The notes beneath the pieces are model-generated. The model had not been told where the DNA came from. It did not search any database and saw nothing but the letters and a program-made list of their open reading frames with translations. DNA of 17,172 bases from Ga0074130 sp035565355 (GTDB lineage Bacteria; Pseudomonadota; Gammaproteobacteria; Burkholderiales; Rhodocyclaceae): positions 1 to 17,172 of the forward strand of contig DATMSM010000055.1 in the NCBI GenBank assembly GCA_035565355.1, written 5' to 3'. Position numbers and translations under genes: made by a program. Shown piece by piece: positions 1 through 6,042 of this stretch. Every line of letters begins with the position of its first letter. The stretch's first letter is position 1.

Positions 1-153
1 GCCGTCCGCCAGCGTTGCCGGCTGCGCGTCGCGGCTGCCGCCGATGACGACCGGCTGCCCCTTGAGATCGGGATAGCGCAGCAACTCGACCGACGCGTAG
101 AAGGCATCCATGTCGAGATGGGCAATCCGGCGGAGGGGATGAGGCGGGGGCAT
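1..153 (-). CDS. dinB: Y-family DNA polymerase (DinB/Pol IV-like), N-terminal 51 residues only
   Basis: This is the start of a translesion DNA polymerase that leaves the window at its left edge. The 51 visible codons are open. They carry the Y-family palm motif HLDMDAFYASVE at about residues 12-23, whose first Asp is a catalytic metal ligand, followed by PDLKGQPVVIGG, typical of DinB/Pol IV. The next residues (SRDAQPATLADG) resemble the extended form I recall from betaproteobacterial Pol IV proteins. The ATG at 153 is chosen because the motif lies at the usual distance from it. No good Shine-Dalgarno sequence and no LexA-type box is visible upstream. The PRC-barrel gene upstream on the same strand is separated from it by a terminator. 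UmuC is a less likely alternative. Confidence 0.85.
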   Translation of the reverse strand, partial: MPPPHPLRRIAHLDMDAFYASVELLRYPDLKGQPVVIGGSRDAQPATLADG

Positions 154-217
154 GCAGGCGGGCGGACAAGATGGAGTGCTATTTTCGCTTAGGCAGCCCG
201 TCTGCGGCAGAGGATGT

Positions 218-242
218 AAAAAAGCCCCGCCGTGACGGGGCT
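218..242 (-). terminator. Rho-independent terminator of the PRC-barrel gene
   Basis: The inverted repeat AGCCCCG / CGGGGCT (223-229 and 236-242) has a 6-nt loop. On the minus strand it is followed by a run of six T. It lies about 85 bp beyond the PRC-barrel stop codon and before the dinB start, so it should end PRC-barrel transcription and insulate dinB. Confidence 0.85.
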
Positions 243-326
243 GTTGAGGGAGGTGCGGCCGATCAGACGTGAGGGGAGACCGGCCGCACCGGCGCCTTGA
301 AAGGGAGGAATAAGGCGCCTACCCGG

Positions 327-749
327 TCAGAGCCAATAGCTGCGCTGACCGTAGTAGTCGTGAACCTGATTGGCCCATGTGCTGTCGGCCATGGAAGGCC
401 AGTGGTCCTTGTCGAAGCCGGGAGCGTCCTTGAGTTTCTCCTTGGCGATATTGAGGACGAACTGCTTCTGGGTGGCATCGAGCGTGAGCGCGCCCCAGGG
501 AATGGCGAACAGCTTGTCGCCTATGCCCATGAAGCCGCCGCAGGAGAGCACTGCATAGGCGACGCGGCCGGAGGGAACGTCGATCATGATGTCGGTGATT
601 TCACCAAGTGTGTCGCCGCTCTGATTGACGACGGTATCGCCTTCCAGCGTATCGGCTGCCATGACTTCTGGCCCCGGGCCTGCGCCCTTGATGCCGCCGA
701 CCACACGGGCCCGATTGCTGTCGCTACCAGGGGGATGAATGCTTGCCAT
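327..749 (-). CDS. PRC-barrel domain protein
   Basis: This 140-residue protein has one PRC-barrel domain at about residues 28-105 (VMAADTLEGDTVVNQSGD, then LGEITDIMIDVPSGRVAYAV and FAIPWGALTLD). PRC-barrels are small beta domains found in the photosynthetic reaction-centre H subunit, in RimM and in many stand-alone bacterial proteins of unclear role, often linked to stress or membranes. No signal peptide or membrane segment is visible, so it is probably cytoplasmic. The start at 749 is preferred over an in-frame ATG 12 codons upstream because AGGAGTG sits six bases before it. The C-terminus is rich in aromatic residues (HWPSMADSTW, DYYGQRSYWL). It is divergent from a hemerythrin gene, and a weak sigma-54 promoter lies upstream. 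The domain call is firm; the function is unknown. Confidence 0.87.
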   Translation of the reverse strand: MASIHPPGSDSNRARVVGGIKGAGPGPEVMAADTLEGDTVVNQSGDTLGEITDIMIDVPSGRVAYAVLSCGGFMGIGDKLFAIPWGALTLDATQKQFVLNIAKEKLKDAPGFDKDHWPSMADSTWANQVHDYYGQRSYWL

Positions 750-800
750 TTTTTCACTCCTGTCTATGAGGTTAAGCCGCTCCATAGCGGGCTGGCTGAA

Positions 801-825
801 GAAGCGCTTCCGTCAACTGAAGCGC
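801..825. promoter_or_regulatory. Overlapping dyads upstream of the PRC-barrel gene
   Basis: GCGCTTC (804-810) and GAAGCGC (819-825) form a 7-bp inverted repeat with an 8-nt spacer. The left arm is also part of the 10-bp palindrome GAAGCGCTTC (801-810). The site lies between the PRC-barrel start and its candidate sigma-54 promoter, so it could be an operator or a 5' UTR hairpin. No cognate regulator is evident. Confidence 0.4.
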
Positions 826-838
826 CCCTCTACTGGAT

Positions 839-853
839 GCAAGGCCCATTCCC
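839..853 (-). promoter_or_regulatory. Candidate sigma-54 promoter for the PRC-barrel gene
   Basis: On the minus strand, GGGAATG-N4-TTGCA keeps the invariant GG and GC exactly 10 bases apart. It matches about 9 of 12 positions of TGGCACG-N4-TTGCW. The predicted transcription start is near 827, which gives a leader of about 78 nt. The -24 element is poor, so this is tentative. Confidence 0.4.
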
Positions 854-879
854 GAGGCTGAATTTGTATATCGGTGGAT

Positions 880-914
880 TCCTATGGCGAGCGGCGCAGG
901 GCCCGCCGATAGTG
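880..914 (+). promoter_or_regulatory. Promoter-like block shared with the second hemerythrin gene (copy 1)
   Basis: TCCTATGGCG (880-889) and CGATAGTG (907-914) lie 34 bp upstream of the hemerythrin start. The same two words occur with identical spacing before the second hemerythrin gene at 4321-4355. GATAGT could be a -10 element, and GCCGATAG here also resembles a sigma-28 -10, but no matching -35 is clear. The sigma factor or activator is unknown. Confidence 0.55.
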
Positions 915-947
915 AGGTTTCCTACCCCCAACCACAGGAGAGCAATC

Positions 948-1475
948 ATGCCTAATCGATCCACTTCACGCGCCCAGAGCAAGTCGACGAGAAAGACCGC
1001 CACTCGTCGCACCGCTACGGAAAACAATGTGATCGCCCTGCTTAAGGCCGATCACAAGAAGGTAAAGAAAATGTTCAAGGAATTTGAAAAGTATGCGCAA
1101 CAGGGCGACGAGGCAGCGAAGGTGGAAATCGCAATGCAGATCTGCATGGAGCTCAAGGTGCATACCCAGGTGGAGGAGGAGATTCTCTACCCGGCCTTGT
1201 ACGAGGCCCTCGACGAGCACGACTTGGTGGACGAGGCCATCGTCGAGCACGCCACTGCCAAGGAGTTGATCGCACAGATCGAGTCCATGGTCGGCTCGGA
1301 CGATCTCTACGACGCCAAGGTGATGGTGTTGTCCGAGTACATTGATCATCACGTCGAGGAAGAGGAGAAGGAAATCTTTCCCAAGGCGCGCAAGGCCCGC
1401 ATGGACCTCGAAGGCCTGGGCGAATCCGTTGCCTTCCGCAAGGAGGAGTTGATGGCGCCTATGGCGACCCACTAA
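948..1475 (+). CDS. Hemerythrin-like HHE cation-binding protein
   Basis: This 175-residue protein has a four-helix HHE domain at about residues 28-150. Such domains bind a non-heme di-iron centre and sense or carry O2, NO or reactive oxygen species. All the usual ligands are visible: H36 (ADHKKV), H72 and E76 (VHTQVEEEILYP), H101 (VEHATAKEL), and H135 and E139 (HHVEEEEKEIFP). The first 27 residues form a Lys/Arg/Ser/Thr-rich tail, probably disordered. The ATG at 948 is chosen because AGGAG lies before it. The reading frame stays open back to 297, but that part is antisense to the PRC-barrel gene. It shares a promoter block with the paralog at 4388. It is probably a cytoplasmic oxygen- or stress-related protein; the exact substrate cannot be told. 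Confidence 0.92.
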   Translation: MPNRSTSRAQSKSTRKTATRRTATENNVIALLKADHKKVKKMFKEFEKYAQQGDEAAKVEIAMQICMELKVHTQVEEEILYPALYEALDEHDLVDEAIVEHATAKELIAQIESMVGSDDLYDAKVMVLSEYIDHHVEEEEKEIFPKARKARMDLEGLGESVAFRKEELMAPMATH

Positions 1476-1485
1476 ACGCCGTCTG

Positions 1486-1512
1486 AGCAGCCCGGTCGGT
1501 GGCCGGGCTGCT
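1486..1512 (+). terminator. Strong hairpin between convergent genes
   Basis: There is a perfect 10-bp stem AGCAGCCCGG / CCGGGCTGCT with a 7-nt loop, starting 10 bp after the hemerythrin stop codon. No T-run follows on either strand. It may be a weak or factor-assisted terminator, or an RNA-stabilising 3' hairpin. Confidence 0.55.
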
Positions 1513-1644
1513 GCAGCGCGGTCGGCGCATTGCCCCGCTGACGACCGGAGTAATCACAGTCAGCACCAGAGGCAGGAGCAGTTTTCGGAAGAATGCGTGA
1601 CGCAGTTGAGCAAGCAGGGCTTGCGGAGAGCACGACGGACGCGC

Positions 1645-2610
1645 TTACCACTGTCCGGTGTGTTCCAGGAAAGGTGAGGTCGCAGCCTCGCTCCAATCCA
1701 AAGGCAGGGCGTCGCGGCGCAGAATCGCCTGGTCGACGATGACGCTAAGCAAGCGTTCCGCGCCGGCATAGGTGTCGATGGCCGGACCGTCGAGTATGAG
1801 CTCGGCCCGTCCGGCGATGTGCAGCAGATCGTGCGTCGCATAGTCGATGAAGAGCAGTCCCACACGCGGGTTGAGCACGATATTGCCGAAGGTGTTGAAG
1901 AAGAAGTTGCCGGCAAAGTCCGGTATCAGCAGGCGATCGCGGTCATCCTCGAGCCTTTCTATTTTGACGAAGCCAGGCTTGCCGCCTCGATGCGAGACGT
2001 CCACACCGTAGCCGGCTTGGCGCCCGGCATCCGGATGCGCGCTGGCGATGAAGAAGGTATCGGCGCTGGCGACGATCCGCCTGGCGGCTTTATCCAAGCC
2101 GGGAGCACGCCGGGCAAGTGCTTCCGTTGCAATCTGGACGGGGCGGGCTTCGCGTGCCTGAATGTACTTGGGGCAGTTGCCAAAGCTTTCGTGAATATGC
2201 ACGGCGACTCTGTCGGCATCCAGGGTGACGACCGTGCCGTTGGCGCGGTTGCGTCTTCGAGTATGGGCCTGGAAGCCCAGCAGTCCGACCGGTGCCCCCG
2301 GAAGCAGCCGATCCGCGAGTGGATCCTGGGCGGATGGCAGGGCGGCGATGCTCAGCGAGACCGAATCGGGCGATGCGATGAAGCCGGCCCGGCTGCTGAG
2401 TATGGTGGCCCAGGGCTGTTGCTCGCCATCGAGCGCGCCGACGATCAGATAGGGCAGCTGCGTGAAGAACTCGCGATGCTGATCCGGCATGAAGCGCCGC
2501 ACCACGCGCGTGCCCAACTCAGCCATGCGTTCGGCCAGGCCGGCTTTTTCCTGCAGCAGGACTTCGCCGGCATGGAAGGCCGGTAGCAATTTTTTGTCGT
2601 CGGCGCCCAT
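1645..2610 (-). CDS. Pyridoxamine 5'-phosphate oxidase-like FMN-binding flavoprotein
   Basis: This 321-residue protein is of the PPOX split-barrel type. FREFFTQL-like and QLPYLIVGALD segments at about residues 45-60 open a first half that includes PWATILSSRAGF. A second half contains DTFFIASAHPDAG, then GYGVDVSHRGGKPGFV, and NFFFNTFGNIVLNPRVGLLF followed by IDYATHDLLHIAGRAEL. This two-part layout is typical of the COG3576-like family, whose members probably reduce an unknown substrate using FMN, and not of PdxH itself. It starts 2 bp after the upstream GST stop codon, so the two are surely co-transcribed. Pairing with a GST and a divergent LysR regulator suggests detoxification or redox chemistry, but that is inference. 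The substrate is unknown. Confidence 0.85.
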   Translation of the reverse strand: MGADDKKLLPAFHAGEVLLQEKAGLAERMAELGTRVVRRFMPDQHREFFTQLPYLIVGALDGEQQPWATILSSRAGFIASPDSVSLSIAALPSAQDPLADRLLPGAPVGLLGFQAHTRRRNRANGTVVTLDADRVAVHIHESFGNCPKYIQAREARPVQIATEALARRAPGLDKAARRIVASADTFFIASAHPDAGRQAGYGVDVSHRGGKPGFVKIERLEDDRDRLLIPDFAGNFFFNTFGNIVLNPRVGLLFIDYATHDLLHIAGRAELILDGPAIDTYAGAERLLSVIVDQAILRRDALPLDWSEAATSPFLEHTGQW

Positions 2611-2612
2611 GA

Positions 2613-3254
2613 TCAGGCCGCCTCTGTCGCGGCCAGGCCGACGGCGGTCTTCGGCATGGGCACAAAACCGGGCAGGGCTTCGATACGGCCGAGCCAGGCG
2701 CGCACCTGCGCATAGGACGCCAGCGAAACATTGCCTTCAGGCGCGTGGGCAACGTAGGCGTAGGCCGAGATGTCGGCGATGGTCGGCGCCGCTCCGGCCA
2801 GATAGGGCGTGTTGTGCAATTCCCTGTCCATGACGGCCAGCAGCGCATGGGCGCGGGCGATGGCGTCCTCGGCGTCGATCGTTGCATTGAACACGGTCTT
2901 CAAACGCGCCCGTGCCGGGCCGAAGGCGATCAGCCCTGCAGCTACCGACAGCCAGCGCTGCACCCGGGCAGCGCCGATCGGATCGGCAGGCAGCCATTCG
3001 ATGCTGCGACCTTGGCCGTAACGGCTGGCCAGGTAGACGAGGATGGCGTTCGAGTCGGCGACGATCACCTCGCCGTCTTCCAGTACCGGCACCTGGCCGA
3101 AGCTGTTGAGCGCGATGAACTCGGGCCGCTTGTGTGCGCCCTTGGCGAGATCGACATCGACCAGTTCATGCGGCAATTGCAGCAGGGACAGGAAGAGCTC
3201 GGCGCGATGGCTGTGGCCGGAAAGGGGAAAGCGATGCAGCTTGAGGGTATTCAT
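2613..3254 (-). CDS. Glutathione S-transferase family protein
   Basis: This 213-residue protein has the usual GST length and two-domain layout. The thioredoxin-like N-terminal domain (about 1-80) contains LHRFPLSGHSHRAELFLSLL, the cis-Pro element NSFGQVPVLEDGE and the glutathione-contacting segment ADSNAILVYLA. The helical C-terminal domain (about 90-205) contains PYLAGAAPTIADISAYAYV, a variant of the conserved N-capping box. The enzyme would join glutathione to electrophiles or reduce with it in the cytoplasm; its substrate is unknown. The start at 3254 is preferred over an in-frame ATG 16 codons upstream because AGGAA precedes it and homologs start with MxxLKLH. It is the first gene of a two-gene operon with the PPOX flavoprotein and is divergent from a LysR regulator that probably controls it. 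Confidence 0.92.
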   Translation of the reverse strand: MNTLKLHRFPLSGHSHRAELFLSLLQLPHELVDVDLAKGAHKRPEFIALNSFGQVPVLEDGEVIVADSNAILVYLASRYGQGRSIEWLPADPIGAARVQRWLSVAAGLIAFGPARARLKTVFNATIDAEDAIARAHALLAVMDRELHNTPYLAGAAPTIADISAYAYVAHAPEGNVSLASYAQVRAWLGRIEALPGFVPMPKTAVGLAATEAA

Positions 3255-3368
3255 GGCGGTTCCTGTTCGGTTTGAGTAAAGGACAGCTGCATTCTTGTTC
3301 ATTGCTATTTGTAGATAAATGGCAAAAATTTGATTTGACTATTCCATTTTGTTGAGTAGTGTGGCGAC
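3255..3368. promoter_or_regulatory. Divergent control region of the GST operon and LysR gene
   Basis: This 114-bp gap is far richer in A/T than its surroundings. It contains the dyad ATTTGTAGATAAAT (3307-3320), a possible LysR-type site, and TTGACT near 3335, a possible -35 for the LysR gene. The arrangement is classic for a LysR regulator controlling the divergent operon. No single promoter can be fixed with confidence. Confidence 0.5.
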
Positions 3369-4259
3369 ATGGACAAACTCAAAGCCATGCAAACCGTCGT
3401 CGCCATCGCCGATGCCGGCACCCTGACGGCCGCCAGCGAAAAGCTCGAAGCGTCCTTGCCCGCGGTGGTGCGCACCCTGGCCATGCTGGAACAGCATCTG
3501 GGCGTGCGTCTTTTCAATCGCACCACGCGGCGTGTTTCCTTGACCGATGAAGGGCGGCTCTACGTCGAGGACTGTCGCCGTGTGCTCGCCGCCATTGCCG
3601 ACAGCGAGAGCGCATTGACGCAGGATGCGGTCGAGCCGAGCGGGCACTTGACGGTGACGGCCTCGGTTTTGTTCGGGCAGATGTATGTGGCACCGGCGGT
3701 AACGCGCTTTGTGCAGCAATATCCCAAGATGGATGTAAGCCTGCAGTTGCACGATCGCGTCGTTAATCTGCTGGAAGAAAACATCGACGTCGGCGTCCGC
3801 ATCGGCGAGCTGGAAGACCAGTCTTTGGTAGCTCAGCCGCTCGGCCGCGTCCGGCGCATGGTGGTGGCGACGCCGGCTTACCTGAAGACACACGGAACGC
3901 CGCAGCATCCGCGCGACCTGCTTAAGCACAATTGCATTCGCGCGACCGGCAACTCGATTCCCGGCTGGAGTTTCCAGGACAGCGGCAAGCCCTTCAGTAT
4001 CGCCGTCAGCGGCAATCTGGAATTCAATCAGGTGTGGCCGGCGGCGCAAGCCTGTCTGGAGAACATGGGCTGCGGCATGTTCATTTCCTACCAGGTGGCC
4101 GAGTTTGTCCGTGATGGCCGCCTCAAGGTGGTGCTCGAAGCGTTCGAGGCCCCGCCGCGGCCGATCAGCCTGGTGTATCCGCATGCCCGCCTGCTGCCCG
4201 CGCGTACCCGGGCTTTCATCGACTGGATGAAACGCGAAATCAGGTTTGACGCTGCTTGA
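3369..4259 (+). CDS. LysR-family transcriptional regulator
   Basis: This 296-residue protein has normal LysR length. The winged HTH occupies about residues 1-60 (MDKLKAMQTVVAIADAGTLT, then LGVRLFNRTTRRVSLTDEG), and the periplasmic-binding-like effector domain runs from about 88 to 290 (GHLTVTASVLFG, then NIDVGVRIGELEDQSLVAQPLG). It resembles the large group that regulates neighbouring oxidoreductase and GST genes. It is divergently placed to the GST-PPOX operon across a 114-bp A/T-rich gap, so local control and autoregulation are likely; that is inferred from layout. The effector is unknown. The ATG at 3369 begins the protein exactly where LysR proteins usually begin; no strong Shine-Dalgarno sequence is visible. 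Confidence 0.95.
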   Translation: MDKLKAMQTVVAIADAGTLTAASEKLEASLPAVVRTLAMLEQHLGVRLFNRTTRRVSLTDEGRLYVEDCRRVLAAIADSESALTQDAVEPSGHLTVTASVLFGQMYVAPAVTRFVQQYPKMDVSLQLHDRVVNLLEENIDVGVRIGELEDQSLVAQPLGRVRRMVVATPAYLKTHGTPQHPRDLLKHNCIRATGNSIPGWSFQDSGKPFSIAVSGNLEFNQVWPAAQACLENMGCGMFISYQVAEFVRDGRLKVVLEAFEAPPRPISLVYPHARLLPARTRAFIDWMKREIRFDAA

Positions 4260-4320
4260 ACGGTGTGGTCTTGAGCGGGCTTTGCGGCTTCTCCGGATTG
4301 GGCCGCAACTATCAGAACTC

Positions 4321-4355
4321 TCCTATAGCGCCCTTTCGGCGGCCGAACGATAGTG
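4321..4355 (+). promoter_or_regulatory. Promoter-like block shared with the first hemerythrin gene (copy 2)
   Basis: TCCTATAGCG (4321-4330) and CGATAGTG (4348-4355) repeat the pair seen at 880-914, with the same 28-bp offset and nearly the same distance to the start codon (32 versus 33 bp). The DNA between the two words is not conserved, as expected of a promoter or activator site and not of a recent duplication. Confidence 0.55.
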
Positions 4356-4387
4356 CGTTCTGGCAAACCCCACAAAGGAGTCTGAGC

Positions 4388-4903
4388 ATGGCCAGTGCAA
4401 GCAATGTGCTTTCGCGTCTCACCGCCCGGGATATTTCCAGTGCTAAGTCTTTTCAGGTCAATGCGTGTGAGCTGATCGAGGCCGATCATGCGCGCATAGC
4501 CGCGCTTTTTGCCGAGTTTGAGCGCGCCGCCAGCCAAGGTGATGTCGATAAACAGGGTGTGGCCGCACAGATACTCCTGGAGCTGAAGGTGCATATGCAG
4601 GTGGTGGAGGAAATATTTCACCCCGCCGCCTGCAATGCACTAGAGGATGTGGATGCCGTACGTAGGGTGCTTGACCGTCACTCCGTGGTCAGGCGGCTGA
4701 TTGCGCAGCTGGAGACCGAGGCAGGCTCTGCGCCGGACTACGACACCAAGCTCATGGTGCTTGGCGAGTACGCAATGCGCGATGTCGAGCTGGAGGAACG
4801 CGCACTTTTTCCCCAGGTACAGGCATCCGGTATGGACCTGGTGGGCGTGGGCGTCGCCCTGAATTTTCGTCGCTACGAACTGTTGACCGCCATGCGGGCG
4901 TAG
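4388..4903 (+). CDS. Hemerythrin-like HHE protein with missing iron ligands
   Basis: This 171-residue protein is a paralog of the one at 948; the two align from about residue 26 to the end (ADHARIAALFAEFE, ILLELKVHMQVVEEI, RHSVVRRLIAQLE, YDTKLMVLGEY). Of the usual di-iron ligands, H34, H69, H98 and E136 remain. The Glu four residues after H69 is Val73, and the His of the last HxxxE motif is Asp132. Iron binding may therefore be altered, mononuclear or lost. It lacks the basic N-terminal tail of its paralog. The ATG at 4388 follows AAAGGAG; the in-frame opening back to 4256 has no such support. It has its own promoter block and a downstream terminator, so it is a single-gene unit. A role as a non-oxygen-binding partner of the intact copy is possible but unproven. 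Confidence 0.88.
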   Translation: MASASNVLSRLTARDISSAKSFQVNACELIEADHARIAALFAEFERAASQGDVDKQGVAAQILLELKVHMQVVEEIFHPAACNALEDVDAVRRVLDRHSVVRRLIAQLETEAGSAPDYDTKLMVLGEYAMRDVELEERALFPQVQASGMDLVGVGVALNFRRYELLTAMRA

Positions 4904-4933
4904 CAGGCACCGGTGAGGTGGTTCGACACTCCG

Positions 4934-4970
4934 AAGGCCCCGCTCATCGGCAGATGGCGGGGCTTTTCTT
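4934..4970 (+). terminator. Rho-independent terminator of the second hemerythrin gene
   Basis: The stem GCCCCGC / GCGGGGC (4937-4943 and 4957-4963) is extended inside by CATC/GATG and followed by TTTTCTT. It sits 30 bp after the hemerythrin stop codon and just before the convergent peptidase gene's end, so it may also work in the other direction. Confidence 0.85.
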
Positions 4971-4971
4971 A

Positions 4972-5652
4972 TTAGTAGTGGCTGTCATCTAGCAGCATGT
5001 CTTCGAAAAATGCGCCGAATCGGCGCTGTGGATCCAGGAGGTGGACCTCCAGTATCCAGCGCATCGCCGCGGGGGGATTCGGGTAATCGGCCAACGCGCC
5101 GGTATGCAGGGCGGCATGCGGGAAGTCGGAGATGCGGTGGCCGGGCAGGTCGAGGTTGAGCTCCCAGCCCATCTGGTGTGCTTCCTTGCGTGCATAGGCA
5201 TATAGCTCCTGCCCGCTCAGGCCCATGCGCAGCCACATGCCGCGCAGGGCGTGGAACAGGAGTTCCGCATCGCGCGCGCAGCGTTCGTACTCGGCTTGTC
5301 GGCCGACGACGAAGGATGCGCCGCCGTCGCCTTCCCAGGCCTGGTACCGTGGAGCGATGTCGATAAAGAAAATATCGTTCTCCTGCAACACCACGCCGGG
5401 CTCGGAGGCCTGCTTCATGCCCTTGAGGGTATTGCGGCCAAAGCGCACACGGGTCGGGTGCCAGCTGAGCTCCATGCCCGAGGCGACGAGGATCTGCTTG
5501 GCAATGGCAACCGCCTCTTCCTCGATCATGCCCGGTTGCATGCGCGCGGCGATCTCGCCTATGGCCTGTCTTGTCTTGTTGCGCGCGGCCAGCATGCCGT
5601 CCGCGGTGTAGGCCGGGCCCACCCGTTCTGCTTCCAGTAATACTGCATCCAT
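4972..5652 (-). CDS. M24-family metallopeptidase, minimal catalytic-domain form
   Basis: This 226-residue protein has the pita-bread fold of the methionine aminopeptidase, Xaa-Pro peptidase and creatinase family. All five metal ligands can be placed: D98 (FFIDIAP), D109 (WEGDGGASF), H172 (LPGHRISD), E202 (WILEVHL) and E217 (FFEDMLL). H65 (SWHPTRVRFG) probably contacts substrate. It lacks the N-terminal creatinase-like domain of PepP or PepQ, so it is near the minimum size for the family. The start at 5652 is chosen because AAGGAG precedes it by seven bases; an upstream ATG at 5739 in the same frame has no such site. It is convergent with a hemerythrin gene and divergent from frc. The substrate is unknown: it may be a dipeptidase, or an amidinohydrolase-like enzyme related to creatinase. 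Confidence 0.88.
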   Translation of the reverse strand: MDAVLLEAERVGPAYTADGMLAARNKTRQAIGEIAARMQPGMIEEEAVAIAKQILVASGMELSWHPTRVRFGRNTLKGMKQASEPGVVLQENDIFFIDIAPRYQAWEGDGGASFVVGRQAEYERCARDAELLFHALRGMWLRMGLSGQELYAYARKEAHQMGWELNLDLPGHRISDFPHAALHTGALADYPNPPAAMRWILEVHLLDPQRRFGAFFEDMLLDDSHY

Positions 5653-6042
5653 TTCTTCGCTCCTTGTACTTTCGATCCTGCCTATCCATCCAGCCGAAAT
5701 GGCTGGGTTGGCGAAATCTATCCGTGCGGATACGGCCACAGTGGCGCTTGGCCGTCAGCTCAGGCTGTCTGGCTGAAGATGCAGTTGATACGTGCCAAAT
5801 ATCTGATGTTACGAATGATCCGGACAGGATGGCGGCAGGCTTGGGTGGCGAATGTGCCCGTTTTTTAAGCAGAAAGCGTCCGTCTAGTTTTGTATGTAAG
5901 GACAAATAAAGACATTCAGGCAGGCGAATCGCGACAAGCAGGGGCGGCTTCCGGGCAGCGTGGACCCTTATTTTCCCCGCTCGCTACAGTGGATTCCGGA
6001 CGCATGACGTCCATTCCCATGAGCGCAAGGAAAGGAAATGCA
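5653..6042. promoter_or_regulatory. 390-bp divergent region between the M24 peptidase and frc
   Basis: No gene is supported here. It holds two inverted repeats: TATCCG-TG-CGGATA (5719-5732) and ACGGCCA-N10-TGGCCGT (5732-5755), which touch each other. An A/T-richer stretch lies at 5865-5910. The frc frame is open back to 5890, but the homologous N-terminus and the Shine-Dalgarno sequence place the start at 6043. This is the likely control region of the frc operon and possibly of the peptidase. Confidence 0.45.

Noticed and set aside
297..947. Long in-frame extension of the first hemerythrin gene (392 residues in total)
   Set aside because: It runs antisense through the PRC-barrel gene, and a good Shine-Dalgarno sequence and the family N-terminus place the start at 948.
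4362..4378. TGGCAAA before the second hemerythrin as a sigma-54 site
   Set aside because: There is no GC at the -12 position; the shared promoter block is a better explanation.
5781..5797. TGGCACG on the minus strand as a sigma-54 promoter for the M24 peptidase
   Set aside because: The -24 box is perfect, but the next GC is 12 bases from GG where 10 are required.
5890..6042. Open frame 51 codons upstream of frc
   Set aside because: Recalled Frc proteins begin at MTTPLEGIK-like sequence, and AAGGAAAGGA lies before ATG 6043; the upstream part has no recognisable content.
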